The notes: generated from the sequence alone by a model not told the origin. DNA of 15,635 nt from Baffinella frigidus (GCA_026770585.1 MU646795.1:42392-58026), one strand, 5' to 3'; positions 1 to 7,830 are shown, counted from the first letter of the stretch. A program made the numbers and translations.

Positions 1-119
1 CCCCTCAACTTTCGCACACAGCGTTTTCTGCGAATGGGGCGCAAACTCCCTTTTCAAAACGAGTTTTCCAACACGGCCGCCATGCATGCATCCCCACCCC
101 GAGGGACTTTAAGAGGCTA

Positions 120-254
120 CAGGGGTACCTCGCTCGTAAGGAACCGCGCCCCCCTAGGACCCTATGATAGCTATAGTAAGCCTATGCCTAGGGCCCTACA
201 TTACGGTGGTCCTAGAGGGGGGGGGGGCAGTTTCATATGAGCGAGGTACCCCTG
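120..254 (-). mobile_element. F1 foldback MITE, copy 1
   Basis: The left end reads CAGGGGTACCTCGCTC and the right end is its inverted complement, TGAGCGAGGTACCCCTG. The asymmetric centre runs GGACCC..., then CCTATGCCTAGGGCCC, then GGTGGTCC, which I define as the minus orientation. This copy is longer than the usual ~118 bp because of extra bases in the centre and a G run of about twelve. It is preceded by TA, but the right flank is GA. There is no room for a protein, so any movement would need a transposase from elsewhere. Confidence 0.85.
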
Positions 255-392
255 GAATAAAGAAGAAGAAGACGTTCGTGGAGGGGGGAGGGCGGTTCTA
301 CTGACAGCCGTGCTTTGGTGCTTTGGTGCTTTGTGTTTCACTCACATCGAAGGCCACGCCCACCGCACTCTTGAGGAGATAGGAACGATCTA
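255..392. other. Spacer with a 9-bp triplication
   Basis: This spacer between two F1 copies contains TGCTTTGGTG repeated with a 9-bp period about three times at roughly 310-333. Nothing else is recognisable in it. Confidence 0.5.
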
Positions 393-508
393 CAGGGGTA
401 CCTCGCTCATAAGAAACTGCCTCCCCCAAGGACCCTACAGTAGGACTATGCCTAGCGCCCTATGGTGGTCCTAGGGAGGAGGGCGGTTTCTTATGAGCGA
501 GGTAACCC
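393..508 (-). mobile_element. F1 foldback MITE, copy 2
   Basis: This copy has near-perfect terminal inverted repeats of about 29 bp; the right end carries GTAACCCTG instead of GTACCCCTG. The centre is in the same minus orientation as copy 1. It is flanked by TA on both sides (391-392 and 509-510), as expected if insertion duplicated a TA target in the manner of Tc1/mariner-type elements. Confidence 0.88.
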
Positions 509-981
509 TGTACGGATGAGCTCCCTGATCCTCCGTGGGCCCGTATTTCGCCTGAGTCATTTCGTTTCAAGGAGTTCCCCTCTCGTAAGTCATTTCGCCT
601 CGAGGAGCCACGTGGTGTGAAAATCTCACACCTCGTTTTTGAAATATTGTTTTCAGTAGTTGGGGACAGAGAGCTCAGCCCGTTCGTGGGATCGGCTGTG
701 GTTCGCTTTAACGGATGGGGGGGGGAGGCACCGCGGGGGGGGGGTGCAGTGGGCGAGGGGGGAAAGCGAAGTTGATTAAGTTGGTACACGTCGGCTTCAC
801 GCTAGGGGCAGAGGTACATGTAGGCCGAGACGCGGGGCTCTAGCGCCCGTAACCACCCCTCCGGGGTGCATCGTTCAATGCAACGTCTAAAATTCCAGGC
901 TGATGAGGCTTGGCCGCCAGAAGTTGTGGGCCAAAGCAAAGGGGAAATGTTTTGACACATGGCCCGAGTTACCTACGAGTA
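509..981. other. Gene-free stretch with small duplications
   Basis: I see no gene here. The stretch holds an imperfect 32-bp duplication (GAGTCATTTCG... at about 555 and again at about 587) and a G-rich tract at 716-764. The segment 764-850 has a diverged direct copy at 5061-5140; both contain GCTTCACGCTAGGGG. Confidence 0.45.
764..850 (+). repeat. Dispersed repeat R1, copy 1
   Basis: The order TTGAT(T)AAGTTG, CGCTTCACGCTAGGGG, GAGAC..., GGCTC is shared with 5061-5140 in the same direction. Alignment by eye is clear in the centre and weak at the edges. Its function is unknown. Confidence 0.55.
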
Positions 982-1099
982 CTGGAGTACCTCGCCCATA
1001 AGAAATTGCCCCCCCCCCTGGGGCCACCATAGGGTCCTAGACATAGGCCCACTGCAGGGTCCTGGGATCAGGCGCTTTCTTATGAGCGAGGTACCCCTG
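982..1099 (+). mobile_element. F1 foldback MITE, copy 3
   Basis: The left end is diverged (CTGGAGTACCTCGCCC), while the right end is intact (TGAGCGAGGTACCCCTG). The centre GGCCACCATAGGGTCC...CATAGGCCCACTGCAGGG is in the plus orientation, opposite to copies 1 and 2. It is preceded by TA; the right flank is CA. A run of ten C follows the left repeat. Confidence 0.82.
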
Positions 1100-1836
1100 C
1101 ACAAGTATGCTGGGCCTGTCCTTTGGGTCCTTGAGGTTTTGATTCCTCCCAACATAGCCCAACGACACGCCCTTCCGTAAAAAGGATCTGCAGAGAAAGC
1201 ATTTTTGCATTCGGGTCGCATTGAGCTCATCAGTGTAGAGGCTCGTGAAGAGAGAATACAGGGTGGTTCTCTTGGGGTGCTTGCGTTGATTCATAGGACC
1301 GCGCTCGCCCACACACCGAACCCAAGTCAGCCTTTATGAGGCTCATGGTATCCCATGGTTGAAGCATAAGAGCTCCAACCATGGACACCCCAGATGTCAA
1401 GAGGGACTACGATTCCAAGGTGTGAGAGGATTGTGTGTGGGGGGGGGGGGGTATCAGCCAGACACCAAAGATGCAAGGAGAGAAAGGTGCATGTGTAGAG
1501 ATTTCCCCCAATGTACGGACGTTAAGCAAAGTTAAGGGCAATCCAAGCGTCAGAAAACAACAACAGCAAGACATCAAAACAAAAGTGCCTGTACATAACG
1601 CAGCTGTACAACAGACACATAGAGATTGACTTGTCTCCGTGAGGGTCTCCCTAGGTACAACTACTCTCAGGGATTCTCCACCTACAGTTCTGCGACAGCA
1701 CGTCCCCACCTTACACTTATGAGACATGTCGTTGTCCTCTCAGGCTCATACCCCTACATCTATGCGACGGTCCACTTCTTCGACTTCCCTCGAGGACTTG
1801 ACTCATCGCCGTATGCTCCTCCCTGCTGTGGTGTCA
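1100..1836. other. Gene-free stretch, no recognisable function
   Basis: Open frames here are short, overlap on both strands and match nothing I recognise. Visible details are a small 9-bp-stem inverted repeat (CCATGGTTG at 1353 with CAACCATGG at 1376) and a G12 run at about 1440-1451. Confidence 0.4.
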
Positions 1837-1918
1837 GAGCCCGCCCACACGCGTCATAGCCCATCCACTCGCGTTAGAGCCCACCCACACGCGTCAATGC
1901 CCGCCCACACGCGGCAAT
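1837..1918 (+). repeat. Tandem repeat, ~20 bp x 4
   Basis: Four imperfect units follow the pattern AGCCCGCCCACACGCGTCA. The second unit is the most diverged. The DNA just downstream (1919-1958) is a degenerate run of TTAGTG-like hexamers that might be worn telomere-like sequence. Confidence 0.75.
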
Positions 1919-2158
1919 TAGTGGTTAGTGTTTAGCGTTCAGTGATTAGTGTTGCGCAAGAGAGCCAATCAGCGCCGTGCTCTGGCCCTCCCGAGATCTG
2001 CAGAGGGGTCAGAAAGGTCCCACCTCAAATCCGGAGTAGCACCACCGCATGCGCCCCCATGGCGATGGAATCGCGCCTTCCGCCTGCGCGCACGATGAAG
2101 CCAGTCAGCCCTCCCTGTCCTCGTCGCGCTTTCAGACTTCCATCCCCATCACGACTCT

Positions 2159-2213
2159 TGATTCCAGAGATTTTAAGATTTCAAGGCCGGCAATGCACGT
2201 GACTGTCTTATGA
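2159..2213 (+). repeat. Module A, copy 1, of a mosaic repeat
   Basis: Module A contains TTTCAAGGCCGGCAATGCAC followed by GTGACTGTCTTATGA. It recurs at 2745-2799 and 2969-3029 with a few substitutions. All three copies have the same direction. Confidence 0.8.
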
Positions 2214-2262
2214 TCACACCAACATGTCTTTTTGGGGTCATGTGACGAAACTTGTCGGGGTT

Positions 2263-2306
2263 CTTCTGCGATCGACTTTACAAGTGATTTTATCGCGGCC
2301 GAACGT
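2263..2306 (+). repeat. Solo arm of the 2437-2635 foldback
   Basis: CTTCTGCGATCGACTTTACA and the next ~24 bases occur here and again at 2441-2485, where they form the left arm of an inverted-repeat element. No right arm follows this copy, so it is a lone end or a recombination remnant. Confidence 0.75.
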
Positions 2307-2307
2307 C

Positions 2308-2343
2308 CAAAACACGCGACCGTTCAGCTGACCCGGTCATTCG
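2308..2343 (+). repeat. Module C, copy 1
   Basis: CCAAAACACGCGACCGTTCA followed by GCTGACC recurs at 3054-3096 as CCAAATCACGCGACCATTCA followed by CCTGATC. The module lies between modules A and B in both places. Confidence 0.6.
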
Positions 2344-2380
2344 AACAACAAGTGAACCGGTCACTTATTTACAGCTGAAC

Positions 2381-2429
2381 AGGGGATCTTGTCAGCACAA
2401 GATTCTACTGACGGTCTTGCGACTCCTGC
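2381..2429 (+). repeat. Module B, copy 1
   Basis: GATCTTGTCAGCACAAGATT followed by CTACTGACGG is also found at 2809-2847 and 3099-3144. Each copy carries a small inverted repeat, AATCTTGTGC-type, around the CAGCAC centre. Confidence 0.65.
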
Positions 2430-2436
2430 CTTGTTC

Positions 2437-2635
2437 TTTTCTTCTGCGATCGACTTTACAAGTGATTTTATCGCGGCCGAACGTTTCTGAGGTGGAAACA
2501 ATTGACTTTCGATTGCGGTTTTTTCGTTTCTCGGGAATTAACGGCATTTGTAGCAGATGTCGCCCGAAATTAGGCAGCCTGCGGCGCAAAAAAACAGATA
2601 AAAACACTTGTAAAGTCAATCACAGAAGAAAATGA
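2437..2635. mobile_element. ~200 bp foldback element with 39-bp arms
   Basis: The first 39 bases (including GATCGACTTTACAAGTGATT) are mirrored at 2597-2635 (read on the + strand as AACACTTGTAAAGTCAATCA) with about five mismatches. The ~120 bp centre is unique in the window and shows no coding signal. A short inverted-repeat MITE is the simplest reading. No clear target-site duplication is visible. Confidence 0.7.
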
Positions 2636-2663
2636 TTCCCGCCGGCGGGAAACCATTAGAATT

Positions 2664-2799
2664 GTTGAACCAACACCCGTGGGCATGCCAAAGTTACCAA
2701 ACGTTGCGATTTACAGAATCACATTCGCCGAAACGTTCCAATCTAATTCCACAGATTTTGATTTCAAGGCCGGCTATGCACGTGACTGTCTTATGAAGG
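2664..2799 (+). repeat. Extended repeat with module A, copy 2
   Basis: The order AACCAACACCCGT, CCAAAGTTACCAAACGTTGC, ACAGAATCACATTCG, then module A is repeated at 2877-3029. The two are close direct duplicates, differing by a short insertion and scattered substitutions. Confidence 0.8.
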
Positions 2800-2808
2800 A
2801 ACAACCGT

Positions 2809-2847
2809 TGGGATATCTTGTCGGCACGAGATTCTTCTGATGATCAA
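2809..2847 (+). repeat. Module B, copy 2
   Basis: This copy reads GATATCTTGTCGGCACGAGA followed by TTCTTCTGATGA. It follows module A with no module C between them, which shows the modules do not always travel as one block. Confidence 0.6.
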
Positions 2848-2876
2848 TTTGATGTTCTCAAATTGTACCATAAAAC

Positions 2877-3144
2877 CAACAACCCACACCCGTTGCCATG
2901 GCCCATGGGCCGTTGGTACGCCAAAGTTACCAAACGTTGCGATCTACAGAATCACATTCGTCGAAACGTTACGATTCCAGAGATTTTAAGATTTCAAGGC
3001 CGTCAATGCACGTGACTGTTTAATTGAAGGACGACTTGTCCGGGATCTCGATCCAAATCACGCGACCATTCACCTGATCATGTGATTTGCAGCTGCATGG
3101 TGTGGATATCTTGTCAGCCCGAGATTCTTCTGACGGGCCTAACA
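2877..3144 (+). repeat. Third repeat block: A, C and B in order
   Basis: This block holds the second extended repeat with module A (to 3029), module C (3054-3096, including ATCACGCGACCATTCACCTG) and module B (3099-3144). It restores the A-C-B order seen at 2159-2429, so the region is a degraded three-unit tandem mosaic. Module A here ends in TGACTGTTTAATTGAAGG rather than TGACTGTCTTATGAAGG. Confidence 0.7.
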
Positions 3145-3229
3145 GTTTCCCCTGCGAACATTTTGAAATTTTAGCATCTTGAGATCCGGAGCAGGAGGCG
3201 ACACGACGCTGAAGCATCTTCTCGGGGCG

Positions 3230-3481
3230 ATGGACTGCCAACACCCGCTTCCGAAGCCCGCCACGAAGAAGGCTCCATTACCGCTTCGTGGGAGCTGTCG
3301 ACAGCTCCACTGCGAGCAAGGATCGCACATGCTTTTCGGCTGTGCAGGCCCACTTGCGGAGGCTACCGAGCGCTCCAGCACGCTGGCCGCGCATTGCGAC
3401 AGCTTCCGGCGTCGCACGAACTCTGGGCGTACGCCTCAAGAGCGACGGGACCTGGCCTTGCACCTGCTCTTCAAAACGGAG
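3230..3481 (+). CDS. Possible first exon of an unrecognised gene
   Basis: From an ATG in good context (GGGGCGATGG) this frame stays open for 84 codons with mostly G or C in the third position. It encodes a Cys/His-containing, basic stretch (MDCQHPLPK..., CRQLHCEQGSHM) and then a helix-like part ending DLALHLLFKTE. I stop at GAG|GTCCGC because that is the only GT in phase 0 with the downstream exon, but it is a weak donor. The frame is also open a little upstream, with no other ATG. No family is recognised. Another frame is open across the same DNA (3213-3677) and could instead be spliced at 3656. This is a low-confidence model. Confidence 0.28.
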
Positions 3482-3707
3482 GTCCGCTTTAACTCTAGCG
3501 CGCGGAAAGGGGCTGCTTTCTCTTCCCCCCCCCAAACCCCACCCCCCAACCCGATGCCACCAGAAATACTTGGCCGGACCTGCGAGTCGCGCCCTGCCAG
3601 CCGGTGTTCGTGATCTTGATTTTTCTCCAACCAACTGGCTGAGCACCACCGCAAACGTGGACGAAGAGGATGACTAGGGGACTAATCTATTCCCCTCACC
3701 TGTGCAG
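3482..3707 (+). other. Possible intron
   Basis: The 3' end is intron-like: GACTAATC (branch-point-like, at about 3680-3687) is followed by a pyrimidine-rich stretch and TGTGCAG|GAC. The interior is C-rich. The acceptor is much more convincing than the proposed donor, and a shorter 51-nt intron from 3657 (GTGGAC) would also keep phase 0. Confidence 0.3.
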
Positions 3708-4055
3708 GACGGCGAGGAGGCTTCCGTGGAGACCTCACAGCATCTCGGCGACACCGGCACGTTCGCTCTGACTCGCGGAGACGACACCGACACGCACCCC
3801 GCGCTCCGCACCAAGCTCCGGAGAGCATCGATGCCTTCGCCTGATCCTGTGCTCAACAACAACACGTTCGCCAGGCCAGCGTCGGTCCCTTCGCCCGAGG
3901 TGCGACTTGCCGCTGGTGGAGGTTCCCCCGAGGCTCTTGCCTTTCCACCGCGTTTTCTTGCGTGTCGAAATCTGTACCGCAATGACATGCGCGCCCCTCA
4001 CCGCTCACCACCGGCGAATGACGCAGGAGGCCTCGACACGGGGTACAGCAAGTAG
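3708..4055 (+). CDS. Possible terminal exon of an unrecognised gene
   Basis: Directly after a good acceptor, this frame runs 115 codons to a TAG. It begins DGEEASVETSQHLGDTG and ends GGLDTGYSK. Roughly three quarters of the first fifty codons end in G or C, including runs such as GAC GAC ACC GAC ACG, a pattern expected of coding DNA in a GC-rich genome. The product is hydrophilic and rich in Asp, Pro, Ser and Ala, so it looks disordered; I see no domain, signal peptide or membrane segment. An AATAAA lies about 45 nt past the stop. Overlapping minus-strand frames are also open, as is usual in GC-rich DNA. Confidence 0.38.
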   Translation, partial: DGEEASVETSQHLGDTGTFALTRGDDTDTHPALRTKLRRASMPSPDPVLNNNTFARPASVPSPEVRLAAGGGSPEALAFPPRFLACRNLYRNDMRAPHRSPPANDAGGLDTGYSK

Positions 4056-4069
4056 CGCAATACGTTGTG

Positions 4070-4094
4070 CGGCGCTGGCGCTGGCGCTGGCTGC
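4070..4094 (+). repeat. Hexamer repeat GGCGCT
   Basis: GCGGCGCTGGCGCTGGCGCT is about four units of a 6-bp repeat. It lies just after the stop codon of the candidate terminal exon, so it would be in the 3' untranslated region. Confidence 0.7.
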
Positions 4095-4099
4095 TTGGC

Positions 4100-4105
4100 A
4101 ATAAA
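4100..4105 (+). promoter_or_regulatory. AATAAA, possible polyadenylation signal
   Basis: An exact AATAAA lies 45 nt downstream of the candidate stop codon. The distance fits a 3' untranslated region. A six-base match is weak alone and some algal and protist groups do not use AATAAA. Confidence 0.25.
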
Positions 4106-4495
4106 TGACCAACAGTATCCCACAGCGCATTTTACCCGCGGATCCACAGCCCACTTACGAACCCCAATTGCCAAAGCACAGCGCATTCATATGAATCGCA
4201 GAATGAGTAAAGATGCTGAAAACTTGGGCTCTGACGCAGGACGGGGAGTCGCGGAGCCGCGTGCGGGGTACCTCTGCCGCGCGCTCGCTCGAAAGGTGCG
4301 AGCACTCCTCCAGCCACAACAAGTCAACCATCTCCACAATCGCAAAAGTTGAATTCCTCCTGCAGACTAAAGGCTGAGAATTGAGTCTGCTTGGGGGTTT
4401 TACCACAGGCCTCATCACTCTGATTTGGTTCTCTTCTGGTGGCTGGTGGTGCGAGCCCTTGCGAGACTCTCATAGGCTAACGTCCTGAAACCCCT
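4106..4495. other. Gene-free stretch with a recurring hairpin motif
   Basis: No gene is seen. CGCTCGCTCGAAAGGTGCGA at about 4280 has relatives at 4615-4640 (GCTTGCTCAAAAGGTGCGAG) and 4787-4806 (GCTTGCTCGAAAGGTGCGAG). Each can form a small stem, GCTCG with CGAGC. The phrase GCGAGACT also recurs, at 4461 and 4771. Confidence 0.5.
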
Positions 4496-4615
4496 GTAGT
4501 GAGGCCTACGGTATCGCCTACGGTAGGCCGTAGGCCCCCCCTAGGACCCAATGTTTCATAGAACCCCCCTTTAGCCCCTACGACCTACAGTAGGCAATAC
4601 CGTAGGCTGTACTAC
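4496..4615. mobile_element. Foldback element F2, ~120 bp
   Basis: Arms of about 39 bp at 4496-4534 and 4577-4615 are inverted complements with roughly six mismatches; both contain CCTACGGTAT and end in GTAGT/ACTAC. The loop includes CCCCCCCTAGGACCC, which resembles the centre of F1. Size and shape match F1, but the terminal sequences differ, so it is a separate family or a remote relative. Confidence 0.7.
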
Positions 4616-4680
4616 GCGCTTGCTCAAAAGGTGCGAGCCCTTCCACGCAAGAGGGCTCGAGGGAAACCGACACCTTATCA

Positions 4681-4696
4681 ACGCCAGATCTGGCGT
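4681..4696. repeat. Perfect 16-bp palindrome
   Basis: ACGCCAGATCTGGCGT is fully self-complementary. A second stem, TTCAGGGG/CCCCTGAA with a 4-nt loop, lies just downstream at 4711-4730. The role is unknown. Confidence 0.6.
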
Positions 4697-4826
4697 CGTT
4701 GACTTAAGTATTCAGGGGATTCCCCCTGAAAGATGTCAAAAGTGGATGTTTTCAGCCCTCTGCCGTGGTTGCGAGACTATGTAGGAGCTTGCTCGAAAGG
4801 TGCGAGCCCTCCACCAACCCTCACCA

Positions 4827-4900
4827 TTGGACCAAATCGTCGATTTTAGCTTTTAGATTTACCCTTGATTCACCCTTGCAGAGACCCCGGATCCGAGGTC
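4827..4900 (+). repeat. Dispersed repeat R2, copy 1
   Basis: TTGGACCAAATCGTCGATTT, a TTAGA-type stretch, CCCTTG and then GATCCGAGGTC are shared with 14125-14190 in the same direction. This copy has about 10 extra bases in the middle (a second CACCCTTG). Confidence 0.65.
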
Positions 4901-4934
4901 ACACACACACACACATACACACACACTCACACAA
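4900..4934 (+). repeat. CA-dinucleotide microsatellite
   Basis: This is about seventeen CA units with two interruptions (CATACAC and CACTCAC). Confidence 0.95.
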
Positions 4935-5060
4935 CCCCCACCTCAACACTCAACTTTAACCCCCAAACCCTAAACCAGGAACGGCTACAGCATCTCCCGC
5001 ACCTTCTCCGCGCAGTTCACCCGCACCCTTTCCCGCACGGTAAGCCCCACACGGGCGGGA

Positions 5061-5140
5061 AGCAAGGTTTGATAAGTTGACAAACAAGACCGCTTCACGC
5101 TAGGGGGAGAGATGCGTCGAGACTAGAGGGCTCAGCAGCC
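5061..5140 (+). repeat. Dispersed repeat R1, copy 2
   Basis: This is the diverged direct partner of 764-850, matched through GATAAGTTGA and CGCTTCACGCTAGGGGGAGA. Confidence 0.5.
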
Positions 5141-5146
5141 CACTAG

Positions 5147-5190
5147 CACCACAGGGCCCTAGGCATAACCCTACTGTAGGGTCCGAGGGG
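5147..5190 (+). mobile_element. F1 core remnant without ends
   Basis: ACCACAGGGCCCTAGGCATA and then ACCCTACTGTAGGGTCC match the plus-orientation centre of F1, but neither CAGGGGTACCTCGCTC-type end is present. It is probably an old, eroded copy. Confidence 0.6.
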
Positions 5191-5924
5191 CAGCGGGGGG
5201 GTCTTGCGACTCTCGCGCACGGTAACAACACCCTCAACTCTAAACCCTGAATCCTGAACCCTGAACCCTAAACCCTACACCCTAAACCAGGGCAAGGCCC
5301 CTCCGATCCTTCCGGGCAGCCACCTCACGCGCCTCGAGGTGACTAACCCCAAACCCCTAACCCCAGACCCCTACTGGTGCCAAAAGCTAGCGCCAGCGGA
5401 CCCCCCAGGTCCCTCGCTGGACAGGGACTTACCAACTCTGAAATGATTTTAAAAGCACCTTTAAAGCCCTCAATGGTTTTTCATTATACATTTTGTACGC
5501 AGTCGCGTCCAATCTAAGTGGTCTGCTGGTGTTATCAAAGGCCGTTCCGATCCCCCCGGGCAGCCACCTCACGCGCCTCGAGGTGACTTACCCAGAACAC
5601 CAAAAATCCGAACCACAAACCCTAGACCCCAAACCACCTCACGCGTCTCGCGGTGACTAACCCCAAACCTCAGACCCCAGACCCCGAACCCTGCACCCTG
5701 CACCCTGCACCCTCCTGAAGACAGGACCTTGACCTTTTAAGCCACCTCACGCTTCTCGAGGTGGCAAACCCCAAACTCTAAACCCCAGACCCCTCAACCC
5801 CGAACCCTGCACCCTGCACCCTGCACCCTGCACCCTGCACCCTGCACCCTCCTCAAGACAGGACCTTGACCCTTTAGGTCCTTGACGTTTTGTGTGTTCG
5901 CAACATACGAAAAGGTGTGGTTTA

Positions 5925-6042
5925 CAGGGATACCTCGCTCATAAGAAACTGCCCCCCCCCCCAGGACCACCGCAGGGCCCTTAGCATAGGCCTACTGTAG
6001 GGTCCTAGGGGGAGGCGGTTTCTTATGAGCGAGGTACCCCTG
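5925..6042 (+). mobile_element. F1 foldback MITE, copy 4
   Basis: Terminal repeats are almost complete on both sides (CAGGGATACCTCGCTC on the left, TGAGCGAGGTACCCCTG on the right), and the core is in the plus orientation. TA flanks both ends (5923-5924 and 6043-6044). This is one of the best-preserved copies and a good reference for the family. Confidence 0.9.
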
Positions 6043-6092
6043 TACAAGCTTCCACTGAGCGCCGTAGACGGGGGCAGCGAATCTGTGCTTCG

Positions 6093-6252
6093 CAACCCTA
6101 AACCCTACACCCTCAACCCGAAACCCAAAACCCACCTCCCTCTTCGTAACGCTGACCCCCAAACCAGGAGCATGAACCGTAAACCCTACACCCAACACCC
6201 TAACCCCTAGCCCCCCATTCCTCCTCGTAAAGCTGTCCCCCAAACCAGGAGC
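6093..6252 (-). repeat. C-strand telomere-like repeat with an internal duplication
   Basis: Degenerate CCCTAAACCCTACACCCT units surround a 33-bp duplication. One copy is at 6138-6170 and the other at 6220-6252; both end in CCCCCAAACCAGGAGC. The orientation agrees with the arrays at 4.95-5.7 kb. Confidence 0.7.
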
Positions 6253-6551
6253 TTCTCTGCGACGGAGACAGTTCTGGTTGAAAATGGCTCCAATGCCCCT
6301 TGGGGTGAGGGCCAACGACACGGTGGGCTTCGAGGGTTTCGGGACCCCTAGATTTAGCGGTAACGTGACCAAATTTGCATTAGATAATCCTCAAAGTTCA
6401 CTGCCCGCAGGGTGAGTTGACTTTTGATGAAATGTGCGTAGTCCCCTGTGTGGATGGCTCGAGTGCAATGACCTCGAGGGTTTGGCAACGCCATTGGCGT
6501 CAGATCCTTTCGGGTTTCCCCGGGGGAATCTTTGTGATGCCATCCTACGCC
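6253..6551. other. No recognisable feature
   Basis: No gene or strong repeat is seen. CGTGACCAA at 6364-6372 is an isolated copy of a motif that clusters in the palindromes of 11.7-15.2 kb. Confidence 0.4.
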
Positions 6552-7094
6552 TATTCCTCAAGTGGCGAGTAGGCTCATACACCTACCGTAGGACCCTAGA
6601 ACCTGCCTAGGACCTCTTGGCCGTCAATTTTGACCGCCTCGCCACGGGATGTGAGCACCTCGCTCGCGTAAGAAACCGCCACCCCCCCCTAGGACCACCA
6701 TAGGGCCCTAGGCATAGCCCTACTGTAGGGTTCTTGGGGGGGGGGGTCTTATGAGCGAGGTACCTCTGTAGGGGAGGCAGCGCCGCGGTGGGTGCAAAGT
6801 GTTTTGTTTTATTGGTGTGGATGTGTCGACGGGAACGAGTTGTTGGAATGAAGGGTTGTTCTGTTTTCCGCTGTTTCACGATGTTGGTGAGGACCGAGTC
6901 TGGGACGAGCCCGCCTCAGGCCATTAGATCGACTGTATTTGGGGTGAGCCGCATAGAGTCTGCGCCGTAGGAATCTGGGGACATGACCAATATCCCATAA
7001 GTGGCCATGCCCATAAATTTGGGGGCCTAGAGGTCCTAGGCAGGTCCTAGGGCCCTACCGTAGGGCGTATGAGCCTACTGGGCACTTAGGGGAT
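6552..7094. mobile_element. Possible composite foldback, ~70-bp arms
   Basis: The arm 6552-6622 is mirrored at 7024-7094; both contain AGAGGTCCTAGGCAGGT (or its complement) and GTATGAGCCTACT. Identity is about 85% by eye. The ~400-bp interior holds F1 copy 5 plus unrecognised sequence. It may be a larger non-autonomous element that received an F1 insertion. The right arm ends directly at F1 copy 6. Confidence 0.6.
6650..6768 (+). mobile_element. F1 foldback MITE, copy 5
   Basis: The left end is eroded (TGTGAGCACCTCGCTC) but the core and right end are clear, apart from ACCTCTG for ACCCCTG. TA follows on the right only. It lies between the arms of the larger inverted repeat. Confidence 0.82.
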
Positions 7095-7095
7095 A

Positions 7096-7217
7096 CAGGG
7101 GTACCTCGCTCACAAGAACGCCACACCCCCTACAACCACCGTAGGGCCCAAGGCATAGGTCTACTGTACATGTAGTGTCCTAGGAGGAGGCGTGTCCTTG
7201 TGAGCGAGACACCCCTG
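7096..7217 (+). mobile_element. F1 foldback MITE, copy 6
   Basis: The ends are good and TA flanks both sides (7094-7095 and 7218-7219). The core is in the plus orientation with a short insertion (TGTACATGTAG). The inner arms carry AAGAACGCCAC and GCGTGTCCTTGTGAGCGAG, so substitutions have partly compensated to keep the pairing. Confidence 0.85.
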
Positions 7218-7284
7218 TAGCAGTAGTGACAAGTAGTCTCAGTAGTGTGGCTCACGAGAACCCATCAGCTAGTCTCTTACGCAC

Positions 7285-7346
7285 CACTGAAACTGGCTGG
7301 TTTGTGGGTTTGTTACACTGAAACTGGCTGGTTTGTGGGTTTGTTT
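7285..7346 (+). repeat. Tandem duplication, 31 bp x 2
   Basis: CACTGAAACTGGCTGGTTTG plus GTTTGTT... occurs twice in a row, almost without change, which implies a recent duplication. CCAGTTT at 7347 and AAACTGG at 7365 then form a small inverted pair. Confidence 0.85.
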
Positions 7347-7385
7347 CCAGTTTTTTCATGAACAAACTGGCCCAGATTGCGTGTT

Positions 7386-7456
7386 TATTGGTTTAAAAAG
7401 CTGATTCGTAGTCTTCGCTGGTGCTTAAAAACTGATTGGTAGCTTTCGTTGGTTCT
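7386..7456 (+). repeat. Imperfect tandem duplication, ~34 bp
   Basis: TTGGTTTAAAAAGCTGATTC and CTGGTGCTTAAAAACTGATT begin two related units, each ending in a GTAG.CTTCG.TGGT stretch. It is older and more diverged than the duplication just upstream. Confidence 0.6.
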
Positions 7457-7830
7457 TGACGTCCACACTAAGTCTGAGTGACTAGATGTACTCGTATTGT
7501 ATTTCCTACACGGGGCGTGCCCCCAGTGCTTCTGGCGCCCAGGCAGGGCGGCTGGTGCTCGTGGACACGTGGTCGAAAGTGGACGTGACGTGTGTAAAGT
7601 CACTCCGACTACTCCTATGTGGGGCTTGTCCCCAGAGGGCTGGGTCCCCACGAAGCACGCCCCTGGGAGATCACTTGACTGCCACCACAAGTACCGGGGA
7701 GCTCAAGTCAACCTCCGTGCAAACTTTGCTCACGTCAACATCCGTGCAAACTGTTCACGTTGGGAGTAGATTGAGGGCGCCAAGATGGCGTGTTCTAATA
7801 GGGGTTGACTTTGGCAAAACCGTCCCACTA
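7457..7830. other. Gene-free stretch with a 27-bp duplication
   Basis: Several frames are open on both strands, but none has recognisable domains. GTCAACCTCCGTGCAAACTT at 7707 recurs at 7734 with small changes. Confidence 0.45.

Larger units (their letters stand above)
4950..5880 (-). repeat. C-strand telomere-like and higher-order repeats
   Basis: Degenerate CCCTAAA and CCCTGAA heptamers lie at 4954-4979, 5229-5290 and 5341-5372, with worn versions at 5600-5700. Mixed in are two arrays of the 7-bp unit ACCCTGC (about 5694-5713 and 5803-5848), each followed by CCTCCTgAAGACAGGACCTTG or a close form. CCACCTCACGCGCCTCGAGG-like blocks recur at 5320, 5564, 5634 and 5742. The first two sit in a ~49-bp direct repeat that also contains CCGGGCAGCCACC. 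The pattern resembles subtelomeric or interstitial telomere-derived DNA. Confidence 0.75.

Noticed and set aside
460-789. 109-codon minus-strand frame rich in Pro and Ser
   Set aside because: It overlaps an F1 copy and G runs, and part of its peptide is a translated F1 end.
3278-3649. 123-codon minus-strand open frame opposite the gene candidate
   Set aside because: GC-rich DNA keeps several frames open here; this one lacks splice or polyadenylation signals and reads as Arg/Gly-rich filler.
5229-5290. True chromosome end
   Set aside because: The repeats are degenerate, short and followed by unrelated sequence on both sides, so they are interstitial.
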